From Gemmatimonadota bacterium (GTDB taxonomy: Bacteria; Gemmatimonadota; Gemmatimonadetes; Gemmatimonadales; Gemmatimonadaceae), in NCBI GenBank assembly GCA_021324635.1, contig JAJPIS010000021.1:1-64000 (forward strand): a stretch of DNA of 64,000 nucleotides. Direction: 5' to 3'. A model generated the notes under the pieces. It did not search any database. It saw only the letters and a list, made by a program, of their open reading frames with translations, and was not told where the DNA came from. A program made the translations under genes and the position numbers. Each line of letters begins with the position of its first letter. Positions within the stretch are counted from its first letter, which is position 1. Below are positions 1-8,448 of the stretch, in pieces.

Positions 1-213
1 CGAGCGGAGCTCATCGCGGCGCTGGAGCGCGAGATGCAGGAGGCGGCGGCCGCGCTCGACTTCGAGACCGCCGCTCGGCTCCGCGATGAGCTGTTCGACA
101 TCCGGGCGCAGAGTGGCGGACCGGGGCGCGTGCCCGGGGCGGCGACGGCGGGCGGGGTGGGCGGGGCGGGCGGGGCGGGCCGGCGGGCGGCGTCCGGCGC
201 GAGCACCGAGTAG
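1..213 (+). CDS. uvrB: UvrB, C-terminal end (5' truncated by window)
   Basis: This is the tail of an open frame that enters from the left edge and stops at TAG 211-213, leaving 70 residues. Residues 3-37 form a UVR motif (ELIAALEREMQEAAAALDFE, then TAARLRDEL). That helical hairpin ends UvrB and binds UvrC during nucleotide excision repair. The last 30 residues are a Gly/Ala-rich low-complexity tail. UVR motifs also occur in UvrC and ClpC/McsA, but a motif right at the C-terminus is typical of UvrB. The helicase body lies outside the window, so the assignment rests on this motif only. Confidence 0.75.
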   Translation, partial: RAELIAALEREMQEAAAALDFETAARLRDELFDIRAQSGGPGRVPGAATAGGVGGAGGAGRRAASGASTE

Positions 214-220
214 TACCGGG

Positions 221-245
221 TCGCGACGGGTCGCGACGGGTCGCG
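221..245 (+). repeat. Two and a half copies of a 10-bp direct repeat
   Basis: The decamer TCGCGACGGG occurs at 221-230 and 231-240, followed by half a copy. It fills the gap between the uvrB stop and the tsaE start, and its end touches the proposed GTG start. No function is evident. It may simply be replication slippage in GC-rich spacer. Confidence 0.5.
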
Positions 246-715
246 TGACCGGTACGCCCGCCCACGTGGGGTCGCACATCATCCCGCCGCGGGCCGGGCG
301 GAGTCACATCGTCCTCTCGCTGGACGAGCTGCTCGCATGGGGTGAGGCGATGGGGCGGGCCGCGAGCCCGCCGCTCCTGGTCGCCCTCTCCGGTCCGCTC
401 GGGGCCGGGAAGACCGTGCTGATACAGGCCATCTGCCGCGGGTACGGTGTCACCGAGCCGGTGACCAGCCCCACCTTTGCGCTCGTGCACGAGTACGCGG
501 CGGCGCGGTCGCCCGTGTTTCACCTGGATCTGTATCGGCTCACGGGGCCGGAGGAGTTGCCGCCGCTCGGGTGGGATGACATCGTGGCTGCCAGGGCGCT
601 CGTGTTGATCGAGTGGCCCGAGCGCGCGGGCAATGCCCTGCCCCCTGCCCACGTGCCGATCGAGCTCCGGTACGTGCCCGGCGATCCGATGCGCCGCTAC
701 CTCCTGGCCGGGTGA
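245..715 (+). CDS. tsaE: tRNA t6A37 biosynthesis ATPase TsaE
   Basis: The 156-residue product matches the usual size of TsaE, the P-loop ATPase of the TsaB-TsaD-TsaE complex that makes N6-threonylcarbamoyladenosine on ANN-decoding tRNAs. The Walker A loop GPLGAGKT is at residues 50-57. It is followed by the family-typical run SPTFALVHEY and HLDLYRL, and by a LIEWPER motif near residue 130. GTG 245 was chosen because it gives the normal family length; an in-frame ATG at 86 would lie inside the uvrB tail. The stop overlaps the GTG start of tsaB in a GTGA junction, so the two are probably translationally coupled. Confidence 0.93.
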   Translation: MTGTPAHVGSHIIPPRAGRSHIVLSLDELLAWGEAMGRAASPPLLVALSGPLGAGKTVLIQAICRGYGVTEPVTSPTFALVHEYAAARSPVFHLDLYRLTGPEELPPLGWDDIVAARALVLIEWPERAGNALPPAHVPIELRYVPGDPMRRYLLAG

Positions 716-1494
716 CCGGGACCGCCCCCGTCCCTGAACGGCCGCACCCCACCGCCGCTCTCCCGGCGGAGCGCGATGGCGCGCCCGTGCCCTGGCTCGT
801 GCTCGACGCCTCGACCGTTCGCGCGACCGTGGCCGTGGTGGCGGCGGGGTCGGTGATCGCCCACGAGGCGGTCGCGATGCGCGGCGCCCGCGAGGAGCGG
901 CTGATGCCTGCCGCCGCCGCGGCGCTGAGCGCCGCCGGACTCCGCGTGCCGGACCTGGGACGCGTCGTCTGCGGCGCCGGGCCGGGAAGCTTCACCAGCC
1001 TGCGGATCGCCGCCGCACTCGGCAAGGGGTTCGTGACCGGCGCTCCGTCCGGGCCGCGCCTCGCCGCCGTCTCCTCGCTCCTGCTCATGGTCGGCGCGGC
1101 GGCCGATCGCCTGCCGCCAGGGCTCTACGCGCCGACCCTGGACGCCCTGCGCGGAGAGCGGTACGTGGCGCTGGTCGCGTTGGAGGGGCCGGAGATGAAC
1201 GCCGGCGCGTCCCACCTGGTGCGACCCTCGTGCGGGGGGACGCAGGCCCGGGCGGCCCTCCGACGCGGGTGGGAGCGGATCCTCGCGTCGGACCTCTCCG
1301 GCTGGGCTGCGGCGCAGGGAGCGACGGTGCTCGGCCCGGACTGCGGTGTGGAGGCGTGGCCGGATGCCGCGGGCGCGATCGCCACGTCGGCGGGGATCGT
1401 GGACGTCGATCCGATCGGGTGGCAGCCCGATTATGGTCGGCTGGCCGAGGCCGAAGCGCGGCGGGCGGCCGCGGCGGCGCGCGAGGCGCCATGA
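712..1494 (+). CDS. tsaB: tRNA t6A37 biosynthesis protein TsaB
   Basis: This encodes 260 residues of the ASKHA-fold protein that pairs with TsaD in t6A synthesis. It contains the hallmark CGAGPGSFTSLRIA near residues 87-100 and an N-terminal LVLDAST strand, both diagnostic of TsaB. TsaB lacks catalytic activity itself and acts as scaffold for TsaD and TsaE. GTG 712 overlaps the tsaE stop and gives a 20-residue leader before the first beta strand. The end overlaps nothing, but rimI starts 2 nt later. tsaD and tsaC are not in this window. The tsaE-tsaB-rimI order is common in bacteria. Confidence 0.92.
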   Translation: MTGTAPVPERPHPTAALPAERDGAPVPWLVLDASTVRATVAVVAAGSVIAHEAVAMRGAREERLMPAAAAALSAAGLRVPDLGRVVCGAGPGSFTSLRIAAALGKGFVTGAPSGPRLAAVSSLLLMVGAAADRLPPGLYAPTLDALRGERYVALVALEGPEMNAGASHLVRPSCGGTQARAALRRGWERILASDLSGWAAAQGATVLGPDCGVEAWPDAAGAIATSAGIVDVDPIGWQPDYGRLAEAEARRAAAAAREAP

Positions 1495-1495
1495 G

Positions 1496-2056
1496 ATGCC
1501 CGGCTCCGCCCGCGAGCTGAGCTTGCGGCCGGCCCGTCCCGGCGACCTGGACGCGATCGTTGCGATCGAACGAGTCGCCTTCACGGACCCGCCCTGGTCG
1601 CGGGCGTCGTTCGCGTCGCTGGTCGATGATCCGCGGGTGGTGTTCCTGGTGGCGACCGACCGGCCGGCAGGCGGGGAGGCGGTGGCGGGGGCGGGGGCGC
1701 CGGGTGGCGTGCTGGGATACGTCGTCGCCTGGGTCGTGGTCGACGAAGCCGAGATCGCGAACCTCGCCGTCGCACCGGAGCGTCGCCGGACCGGGATCGG
1801 TCGCCGCCTGTTGGAGGCGGCCGTGACCTCGGCGGTGCTCGGCGGTGCGCGGGTGCTCTACCTGGAAGTCCGGGAGTCCAACACCGCGGCCCGCGCGCTG
1901 TACGGGGCGCGGGGGTTCGTGCTGGCGGGACGGCGCTCCGACTATTACCGGAACCCTGTCGAGGACGCGCTGGTGCTGCGACTGGACCTGCGCGCCGCGG
2001 CCAGTCCGCCGGAGCGCGTCCGGACGCGCCGGGTGGATGGCGGCGCATCGACGTGA
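1496..2056 (+). CDS. rimI: Ribosomal protein S18 alanine N-acetyltransferase (GNAT)
   Basis: This 186-residue protein has a GNAT fold. The acetyl-CoA pyrophosphate loop RRTGIG is at residues 97-102, inside a typical motif A that begins ANLAVAPERR. The C-terminal motif B includes ESNTAARALYGARGF and the YYRNPVEDALVL run seen in RimI. RimI acetylates the N-terminal alanine of ribosomal protein S18, and its gene commonly follows tsaB. ATG 1496 sits just after the tsaB stop and gives the standard start a few residues before the first GNAT strand. A roughly 20-residue Gly/Ala-rich loop near residue 60 is longer than in E. coli RimI. Confidence 0.9.
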   Translation: MPGSARELSLRPARPGDLDAIVAIERVAFTDPPWSRASFASLVDDPRVVFLVATDRPAGGEAVAGAGAPGGVLGYVVAWVVVDEAEIANLAVAPERRRTGIGRRLLEAAVTSAVLGGARVLYLEVRESNTAARALYGARGFVLAGRRSDYYRNPVEDALVLRLDLRAAASPPERVRTRRVDGGAST

Positions 2057-2126
2057 TGGGCCCGACCGTCCTCCCGCGACTACATTTCGCCATCATACGT
2101 GACTGGACCCCGGGCCGGGAGGGCAG

Positions 2127-2651
2127 GTGAGTCGAAGCCTCAACAAAGCATCGCTGATTGGCAACGTCGGGCAGGACCCCGAGATCCGCACGACGTCCAA
2201 CGGCAGCAAGGTCGCGACCTTCTCGCTTGCGACGAGCCGGTCCTGGAACGGCCCTTCGGGTGACAAGCAGGAGAAGACCGAGTGGCACAGATGCGTCGTG
2301 TGGAACGCCCAGCGCGGCTCCGGCCTCGCCGACGTCGTCGAGCGCTACGTGCACAAGGGGGAGAAGCTCTTCGTGGAGGGGCGGATCGAGTATCGGCAGT
2401 ATCAGGACAAGGAAGGGCAGACGCGGTACGTGACCGAGATCAACGTGCGTGATCTGCTGCTCCTCGGGAGTCGGGGTGGTGCGGCCGACGCGGATGCCGG
2501 TGCCGGCGCCGCGCGGAGCCGCCCGGCCCCGGCGCGCACGGCCACCGCGGCCCGCGGGCCGTCCGGGAGCACGCCGGCCGGGGGCGCCGGCGAGGAGTTC
2601 GAGGACTTCCCGGCCGCGCTCGAGGAGGAGGACGACGACCTGCCGTTCTGA
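2127..2651 (+). CDS. ssb: Single-stranded DNA-binding protein
   Basis: This encodes a 174-residue SSB. Residues 1-115 form the OB fold, with the family pattern SLNKASLIGNVGQDPEIR, WHRCVVWN and GEKLFVEGRIEYRQYQD. A Gly/Ala/Pro-rich linker follows, and the protein ends in the acidic partner-docking tip EEEDDDLPF that recruits repair and replication proteins. The start is GTG 2127, with GGAGG only about 4 nt upstream, a close but usable spacing. A TACATTTC box at 2081-2088 could be a -10 element, but no clear -35 accompanies it. A strong hairpin follows the stop, so ssb probably ends the first transcription unit. Confidence 0.96.
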   Translation: MSRSLNKASLIGNVGQDPEIRTTSNGSKVATFSLATSRSWNGPSGDKQEKTEWHRCVVWNAQRGSGLADVVERYVHKGEKLFVEGRIEYRQYQDKEGQTRYVTEINVRDLLLLGSRGGAADADAGAGAARSRPAPARTATAARGPSGSTPAGGAGEEFEDFPAALEEEDDDLPF

Positions 2652-2676
2652 GCGGGCGGGTGTCGCGGAGCGTGGA

Positions 2677-2703
2677 GAGGGCCAGCCCGGCGGGCTGGCC
2701 CTC
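2677..2703 (+). terminator. Hairpin terminator after ssb
   Basis: A perfect 12-bp inverted repeat has arms 2677-2688 and 2692-2703 and a GGC loop. It lies 25 nt after the ssb stop. There is no U-tract, which is usual in very GC-rich genomes. It could also act as an mRNA-stabilising structure. Confidence 0.65.
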
Positions 2704-2906
2704 CGTGCATCGGTCGCCCGCGGGCCCAGCGCGGGGGCACGATCGGCAGGACGCGGGGGGTGTAGCCGGCGAACTCGTCCGTATCGTCCGTCAGGCCTGC
2801 GTCGTCTCATCACGACAGCGGTCCCGGGCTTCGCCCGGGCACGACGCACTTGCTTTCGCGGCCGGCCCTTGCGGGCCAGGCGGCCACGCCCGTGAGGGTT
2901 CCAACG

Positions 2907-4409
2907 ATGAAGGCAATGGTCCTGGTGGGGATGGTCACGTTCGCCGGCTGGGCCGCCGCGCAAGACGCGCCGGGGACCGCCACCGGCGCGCCCGCGGCCC
3001 AGGCGACCCCGGTCGTGGCGGTTGCCGCCGCGCCGGCGCCCGAGAGCTCGCTGAACGGCCCTCCGCCTGCCGCCACCATCACGCACCGCGTCCAGCCCGG
3101 CGAGACGCTCTGGGCGATCGCCGTCACGTACCTGGGCGACGGCGCGCTCTGGCCCCAGCTCTACCGGCTCAACAAGCGAACGATCAAGGACCCGCACTGG
3201 GTGCCGGCGGGCACGGTCCTGCGGATCCCCAACGGCGGCCCCGCACTGGCCGACAACACCGGGGTCTCCTCCTCCCCGGCGACATCGCCGTCCCCATCCC
3301 CCGCCACGCCTGACGAGCCGGCAAGGCCGCCGGAGACTGGGGCCGCGCTCGCGGCCGCGCCGACGGCGCCCGCGATCGGTGGGTCGGGCGTCACCGCGAG
3401 CCCCGCCCAACCCGACGGTCCGGTCAAGTCGGCGCAGGCCGACCCGGTGAGCACGCCCGCTGCTCCGTCGACCGTCGCCGCCGCCGACCCGGCCGCCCAC
3501 GACGGGGCGGCACGCACCCCGGACGCGACCGTCGCAGGCACGCGCGAGACGCCGGCCGCGGTGTCGGCCGATTCGGCCGCCGCGCTGGATGAGGAAGCCG
3601 ACGCGAGCCGCAGCGGAAGCCCGACGCTGTTCAGCCGTGCCCCGGAACGGGCCATGAGCGCCGCACTGACCTCGCCGATGCGCGCGATGTCGCGAACGGC
3701 GCCCGAGCGTGGTCCCATCCATCCGGGCGAGCACAATGGCGCGCCGTACATCGATCGCGACGGCGGGCCGAAGCATGCGGGGTCGGTCGTCGGCGTCGCC
3801 GACGTGTCGAACGTGATTCAGGCGGCCGATCGCGAGCATTTCGCGCTCGACGAGGATGTCTATATCACGCTGCCGCTCGGGAGCGCGCCCGAAGTCGGGC
3901 AGCGGCTCCTGGTGTACGCCCTCGGCCAGTCGCTGGGGGAGCGCGGACAGATCGTCGTGCCCACCGGGATCCTCACGGTGCGGGTCCCCGGGTCCGGTAC
4001 GGTCGCGACCACTGCGCGCATCACGGAGCTGTTCGGGGAAGTTCGACTCGGGCAGGGCGTGCTCGCGCTCGACCACGCCGTGCTGCCGACCGGGCAACCG
4101 ACGGCGGTGCAGAACGGACTCCAGACGCGCGTCCTCTGGGTCGAGAACAACCAGGTGCTGCCGACGATCGGGCACTACGTGGTGCTCGACGCGTCGGCGC
4201 GGCAGGGCCTCCGCATCGGCGACCAGGTCACGCTGTACCGCGCACGCGAGCGGCTCCCCGAGAGCACGATCACGCTCCCCGAGGCCGACATTGCGATCGC
4301 CACGGTCGTTCGGGTGAATAGCTTCGGGGCGACCGCGCTGGTGCTGCGGCAGGACCAGCCGGCGATCGAGGCAGGTGTACCGGCGCGCGTGACGGGCCAC
4401 GCGCAGTGA
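2907..4409 (+). CDS. LysM-domain exported protein
   Basis: The 500-residue product begins with a signal peptide of about 19 residues (MKAMVLVGMVTFAGWAAAQ), so it is exported. A LysM peptidoglycan-binding domain spans roughly residues 53-103 and begins HRVQPGETLWAIAVTYLGDG. Residues 110-270 are a Pro/Ala/Ser/Thr-rich linker. The last 220 residues form a conserved-looking beta-rich domain (DEDVYITLPLG, GQRLLVYALG, GLRIGDQVTLYRA) that I cannot name. ATG 2907 was chosen because the signal peptide starts there; an in-frame TTG at 2850 would put 19 unrelated residues in front of it. It is monocistronic, flanked by hairpins. It probably acts at the cell wall; no catalytic residues are visible. Confidence 0.8.
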   Translation: MKAMVLVGMVTFAGWAAAQDAPGTATGAPAAQATPVVAVAAAPAPESSLNGPPPAATITHRVQPGETLWAIAVTYLGDGALWPQLYRLNKRTIKDPHWVPAGTVLRIPNGGPALADNTGVSSSPATSPSPSPATPDEPARPPETGAALAAAPTAPAIGGSGVTASPAQPDGPVKSAQADPVSTPAAPSTVAAADPAAHDGAARTPDATVAGTRETPAAVSADSAAALDEEADASRSGSPTLFSRAPERAMSAALTSPMRAMSRTAPERGPIHPGEHNGAPYIDRDGGPKHAGSVVGVADVSNVIQAADREHFALDEDVYITLPLGSAPEVGQRLLVYALGQSLGERGQIVVPTGILTVRVPGSGTVATTARITELFGEVRLGQGVLALDHAVLPTGQPTAVQNGLQTRVLWVENNQVLPTIGHYVVLDASARQGLRIGDQVTLYRARERLPESTITLPEADIAIATVVRVNSFGATALVLRQDQPAIEAGVPARVTGHAQ

Positions 4410-4442
4410 GGCGCGCACGCGGCGGAACGCCCCGCTGACGCT

Positions 4443-4481
4443 GTGACCGCGCCCACCCGATTGTCGGGTGGGCGCGGTCAC
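4443..4481 (+). terminator. Long perfect hairpin terminator
   Basis: An 18-bp perfect inverted repeat has arms 4443-4460 and 4464-4481 and a TTG loop, 33 nt after the LysM gene. The strength and position suggest a transcription terminator. A second, smaller hairpin (arms GGCACGG 4531-4537 and CCGTGCC 4543-4549) lies further on in the same gap. Confidence 0.75.
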
Positions 4482-4603
4482 GAGTGCTCGGGCCATTCGG
4501 CCGGCCCGGCGCCGTCCCGCCCCGCCGGGGGGCACGGCGTCCCCGTGCCGGTCGGCGCGCGAGGTGTCCCGCCGTCGGTCTCGCGGGTTAGATTCAAGGG
4601 CTG

Positions 4604-5410
4604 ATGGTTGCGTTCGCCCTCCTCCTCGCCGTCACCTGCTACGCCGGCGCGGCGGCGTTGGCCGTCACGCCGCTCGCACGGCCGATCGGGCCGCCGGTGC
4701 AGGGGGTCGTGACGGCCCTCACCGTCGGCGTGCTCGCGCACGTCGTCGCGCTCGCGATCGCGGGCTACGCGGCCGGCGAGCTCCCGATCGCCGGGCTCGG
4801 CGCCGCTCTGTCCGTCGCCGGGCTGGCACTCGGGACCGCGCTCCTGCTCGCCGAATCACTGGCTCGCGACGTCACGCTGAGCCTGATCGGCGGACCGCTC
4901 GCCGCCGGCGTGACGGCCGCGGCCGTGCTCCTGGGATCGCGGCCGGCCGGGCAGCCGCGTGGCGCGCAGGGGCTCTGGCTCGCCTCGCACGTCGCCGTGA
5001 GCTTCGTCGGGATCGCCGCCCTCGCCACTGCCGCCGCTGCCGGAGCGCTCTATCTCGTCGAGCGGCGCGAGCTCAAGTCCAGGAACTTCGGCTCGGTCTT
5101 CCGCTCCTTCCCGCCCCTCGAGACGCTCGACCGCGTCAATCATCTCGGCGCCCTGGCGGCGTGGGTCGCGCTCACCCTCGGCATAGTCCTGGCCGGAAGC
5201 TATTCGGTCGCGTACGGGCAGTTGGAGGGACCACAGGTCATCTGGGGCGGTGTCGCGTGGCTCGCGGCGGGGGCTCTGGCGCTCGGACGTCAACTCGGCG
5301 GGTGGCGTGCGCGGCGCGCCGCGGTCGCCGCGACGGTGGCGTTCGTCCTCGTCGTGGCCTCCTACCTTGCGACGCGCGCACTGGCCTCGCGGCCCGGTCA
5401 CTTCCTGTGA
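4604..5410 (+). CDS. CcsA/HemX-type integral membrane protein (cytochrome c assembly family)
   Basis: This 268-residue protein is almost entirely hydrophobic, with about eight predicted membrane segments. The central run WLASHVAVSFVGIAALATAA, followed by GALYLVERRELK, is characteristic of the HemX/CcsA haem-handling family. A second conserved section is LETLDRVNHLGALAAWVALT. In Firmicutes hemX lies directly before hemA and affects HemA levels, and the same order here (this gene, precorrin-2 dehydrogenase, hemA) supports that sub-family. CcsA proper works in cytochrome c maturation, and I cannot separate the two roles from sequence alone. The start is ATG 4604. A TAGATTC box at 4589-4595 may be a -10 element very close to the start. 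Confidence 0.78.
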   Translation: MVAFALLLAVTCYAGAAALAVTPLARPIGPPVQGVVTALTVGVLAHVVALAIAGYAAGELPIAGLGAALSVAGLALGTALLLAESLARDVTLSLIGGPLAAGVTAAAVLLGSRPAGQPRGAQGLWLASHVAVSFVGIAALATAAAAGALYLVERRELKSRNFGSVFRSFPPLETLDRVNHLGALAAWVALTLGIVLAGSYSVAYGQLEGPQVIWGGVAWLAAGALALGRQLGGWRARRAAVAATVAFVLVVASYLATRALASRPGHFL

Positions 5411-5474
5411 CCGCTGTCCCGGGCGCGGTCGAGCGTGGCCGCGGCACTGCCGCGGCCGCAGCGATCGCGAGCCC

Positions 5475-6128
5475 GTGAGCGCCTACCCGCTGATGCTCGA
5501 CGGGTCCTGCCTCGACGCGCTCGTCGTCGGCGGCGGAGTGGTCGCGCACCGCAAGGCGATGGCGCTACTGGAATCCGGCGCCCGGGTGCGACTCGTGGCA
5601 TCGCACATCGCGCCCCCGATCCGCCGCCTCGCGAGTGCGCACGATCGCCTCACGCTCGAGGAGCGTCCGTACCGGCCGGGGGGGGCCGACATTGGCGCAG
5701 CCACCCTGGTCATTGCAGCGACCGACGTTCGGGCCGTCAACGCCGCCGTGGCCCGCGACGCTCGCGACCTGGGCCGCCTCGTCAACGTCGCCGACCGCCC
5801 GGAGGACGGCACCTGCGTCACCGCCGCCGTGCACCGCGCGGGCGACCTCGTGGTCGGCGTGTCGGCTGGCGGCGTGCCCGCGGCGGCGGCTCGGGTGCGC
5901 GACGCCATCGCGCTCCGGCTCGACGGCCGCTACGCGGACGTCCTGGCCGCACTCGGCGCGCTCCGCCGGCGGCTGCTCGACGCCGGCGATGCCAGTGCGT
6001 GGCACGCGGCCGCGGACCAGTTGGTGGGGGCCGACTTCGTGGCCGACGTCGAGGGCGGGACGTTGCCGGCGCGGATCGCGGCCTGGCCGACGGGCGCGGC
6101 TCAGCGACCGGAGCGCGCATGGCGCTGA
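5475..6128 (+). CDS. Precorrin-2 dehydrogenase / sirohydrochlorin ferrochelatase (Met8/CysG N-domain type)
   Basis: The 217-residue product matches the free-standing siroheme synthase N-domain. A Rossmann NAD site DALVVGGGVVAHRKAMALLE occupies residues 14-33. It is followed by IAATDVRAVNAAVARDAR and LVNVADRPEDGTCVTAAVHR, which match the family. The enzyme oxidises precorrin-2 to sirohydrochlorin and often inserts iron to give siroheme. No uroporphyrinogen methyltransferase domain is attached. GTG 5475 is the first start near the Rossmann strand. The 3' end overlaps hemA by 10 nt, which argues for one transcript with hemA and coordinated tetrapyrrole supply. Confidence 0.88.
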   Translation: MSAYPLMLDGSCLDALVVGGGVVAHRKAMALLESGARVRLVASHIAPPIRRLASAHDRLTLEERPYRPGGADIGAATLVIAATDVRAVNAAVARDARDLGRLVNVADRPEDGTCVTAAVHRAGDLVVGVSAGGVPAAAARVRDAIALRLDGRYADVLAALGALRRRLLDAGDASAWHAAADQLVGADFVADVEGGTLPARIAAWPTGAAQRPERAWR

Positions 6129-7447
6129 TCGTCTCGGGCATCAGTCACCGCACCGCTCCGATCGAGACGCGCGAGCGGTGCGCGTACGGCGTGCGCGAGA
6201 TCGGACCGACGCTGGCGGCCGTCTGCGAGGCGGCGCGCGCCCGTGAAGGCGTGCTGCTCTCCACGTGCAACCGGACGGAGTTCTACCTCGTCGAGGGAGA
6301 GCCCGGCGAGCCCGATGCGGTGGCGGGCGTGTGGACGACCTTGTCGGCGCGGCTCGGGTCGGACGCGACGCCGTTCGGGTATGTCCGTCGCGATCGGGAC
6401 GCCGTGCGGCACCTCATGCGCGTGGCGGCGGGGCTCGATTCGATGGTGCTCGGCGAGGCCCAGATTCACGGCCAGGTGCGCGACGCCTGGGAGCTGAGCC
6501 GCGGTCACTCCGGCCCGGTGCTCAACCGATTGTTCCAGACGGCGCTCTCGGTCGCCGGTCGGGTGCGGACCGAGACCGCCGTCGGCCGCGGCGCGGCCTC
6601 CGTCAGCTCGGCCGCCGTGCTGCTGGCGAAGAAGATCTTCGGGTCGCTCCAGGGACGACGCGCGATGGTGCTCGGCGCGGGCGAGATGGCGTCGCTGGCG
6701 CTCCAGTGCCTGCTCGACGAAGGGGTGCGCGCGGCGCTGGTCGCGAACCGGACCTACGAGCACGCCGACGCGCTCGCCCGGCGGCACGGCGCGACCGCGA
6801 TGCGGTACGAGGACTGCTGGTCGCAGCTGGGCTCCGTCGATCTGCTCATCTGCTCGACCGCGGCGCCGCACGTGGTCGTGACGCGCGAGCAGGTCGCGCA
6901 GGCGGTGGCCCAGCGGGGGGACCGGCCGCTCTGCATTCTCGACATCGCGCTGCCGCGCGATGTCGACCCGACCGTCGGCCGACTCGACAACGTCTTCCTC
7001 TACGACCTCGACGATCTGCGGGCCGTGGTGTCGGCGAACCTGGAGCTCCGCCGCGCCGAGCTGCCGACCGCCGAGCACGTGATCGACGGCGAGGTGGAGC
7101 GGTACTGGGAGTGGCTGGCGGGGCTGGCGGCCGTCCCGGTCGTCGCCGGGTTCCGCGCGGCGATGGAGCGGTTGCGGGCCGAGGAGCTCACCCACGCGCT
7201 GCGGCGCATGGGCGACCTGTCACCGGACCAGCGCGCGGCGCTCGAGCACTTTTCGCGAGCCCTCATGAACAAGTTCCTCCACGAGCCGTCCGTCCGGTTG
7301 CGCGCCGCCGCCGCGAACGGGCGGGGGCTCGCGATCGTCGACGCGGCGCGCTACCTCTTTGCGCTGCACGACACGCCCGTGCCCACATCCCCGGCCGTCG
7401 ATGACCGGACGACCGACACCGAGATCGCGAACGGAGAGCGACGCTGA
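6119..7447 (+). CDS. hemA: Glutamyl-tRNA reductase
   Basis: The 442-residue protein catalyses NADPH reduction of glutamyl-tRNA to glutamate-1-semialdehyde, the first committed step of C5 tetrapyrrole synthesis. The catalytic cysteine is Cys50 in the motif STCNRTE, the same position as in E. coli. LGEAQIHGQV near residues 111-120 and the NADP-binding VLGAGEMASLALQ at 184-196 are also family hallmarks. The helical dimerisation domain occupies the C-terminus. ATG 6119 overlaps the preceding gene. The stop shares one base with the next start (TGATG), so translation of the epimerase is likely coupled. Confidence 0.96.
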   Translation: MALIVSGISHRTAPIETRERCAYGVREIGPTLAAVCEAARAREGVLLSTCNRTEFYLVEGEPGEPDAVAGVWTTLSARLGSDATPFGYVRRDRDAVRHLMRVAAGLDSMVLGEAQIHGQVRDAWELSRGHSGPVLNRLFQTALSVAGRVRTETAVGRGAASVSSAAVLLAKKIFGSLQGRRAMVLGAGEMASLALQCLLDEGVRAALVANRTYEHADALARRHGATAMRYEDCWSQLGSVDLLICSTAAPHVVVTREQVAQAVAQRGDRPLCILDIALPRDVDPTVGRLDNVFLYDLDDLRAVVSANLELRRAELPTAEHVIDGEVERYWEWLAGLAAVPVVAGFRAAMERLRAEELTHALRRMGDLSPDQRAALEHFSRALMNKFLHEPSVRLRAAAANGRGLAIVDAARYLFALHDTPVPTSPAVDDRTTDTEIANGERR

Positions 7448-8448
7448 TGGCGCATCGTGTACTGGTGACCGGCGGGGCGGGATTCATTGGCTCCCATGTA
7501 GCCGACGCGTTCCTCGCCGACGGCCACAGCGTGACGGTGCTCGACGATCTCTCGCGGGGGCGGCGGGACAACGTGCCGGCCGGGGCGAGCTTCGTGCGCG
7601 CCGACATCACTACTGCCGAGGCCGCTACGGTCGTGCGCGAGGGGCGATTCGACGTCATCGCCCACCTGGCGGCGCAGATCGACGTGCGGCGGAGCGTGGC
7701 CGACCCGGCGTTCGACGCCGGCGTCAACATCGTCGGCGCGCTGCGTATGCTCGAGGCCGTTCGTGCCTCCGGAGCGCCGACGCGCGTCATCTTCGCGTCG
7801 ACGGGTGGGGCGCTGTACGGTGATTTCGCGACCCCGCCGAACGCCGAGACCGTACCGAAGGATCCGGAATCGCCGTATGGGATCGCCAAGCTCAGCGTGG
7901 AGTATTACCTCGCGTACTACGCCCGGCTGCACGGGCTCGATACCGTCGCGCTGCGGTATGCGAACGTGTATGGGCCTCGGCAGGATCCCCATGGCGAGGC
8001 GGGCGTGGTCGCGATCTTCTGCGCCCGCATCCTCGAGGGGCGGCCGGTGACCATCTTCGGCGACGGGCACCAGACGCGCGACTATGTGTTCGTGAAGGAC
8101 GTGGCGCGCGCCAACCTGCTGGCGGCGCGCGCGGCGTTACCGGCACCGGGCCGGCTCGACGGCCGCGCGTTCAACATCGGGACGGGCGTCGAGACCTCGG
8201 TGGTCGACCTCGCCAGGACCCTCGGCACGGCCGCGGGCCGCCCGGTCTCGGTCGAGCAGGCGCCGGCACGGACCGGCGAACAGCTGCGGTCGGCGGTCGT
8301 CGTCGACAAGGCGGCCAAGGTCCTCGGCTGGCAGCCCCGGGTCACGCTCGAGCAAGGGCTCCGCGACACCTATCACTGGTTCGCGGAGCAACACGCCACT
8401 GCACGAACACCGGCGACGTCCGGGACAGGGAGGGTCGGCACCAGATGA
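7447..8448 (+). CDS. NAD-dependent nucleotide-sugar epimerase/dehydratase (GalE-like extended SDR)
   Basis: The 333-residue protein is an extended short-chain dehydrogenase. The NAD motif TGGAGFIG lies at residues 8-15. The catalytic set is Ser118/Thr119 and Tyr144-x3-Lys148 in SPYGIAK, and a GDGHQTRDYVFVKDVA motif follows at about 200-215, as in UDP-glucose 4-epimerases. The most likely substrate is a UDP-hexose, but epimerase and dehydratase relatives cannot be told apart here. It sits between hemA and tolQ, overlapping both by 1-4 nt. This is an unusual setting for a sugar enzyme and may reflect a need for envelope glycan precursors. Confidence 0.85.
   Translation: MAHRVLVTGGAGFIGSHVADAFLADGHSVTVLDDLSRGRRDNVPAGASFVRADITTAEAATVVREGRFDVIAHLAAQIDVRRSVADPAFDAGVNIVGALRMLEAVRASGAPTRVIFASTGGALYGDFATPPNAETVPKDPESPYGIAKLSVEYYLAYYARLHGLDTVALRYANVYGPRQDPHGEAGVVAIFCARILEGRPVTIFGDGHQTRDYVFVKDVARANLLAARAALPAPGRLDGRAFNIGTGVETSVVDLARTLGTAAGRPVSVEQAPARTGEQLRSAVVVDKAAKVLGWQPRVTLEQGLRDTYHWFAEQHATARTPATSGTGRVGTR

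Noticed and set aside
2850-2906. An earlier TTG start for the LysM protein
   Set aside because: It would put 19 residues before a perfectly good signal peptide that begins at ATG 2907.
1581-4535. A 984-residue reverse frame over rimI, ssb and the LysM gene
   Set aside because: High GC content gives long antisense frames. The forward genes have family motifs here, and this frame is low-complexity Arg/Pro/Gly sequence with no domain.
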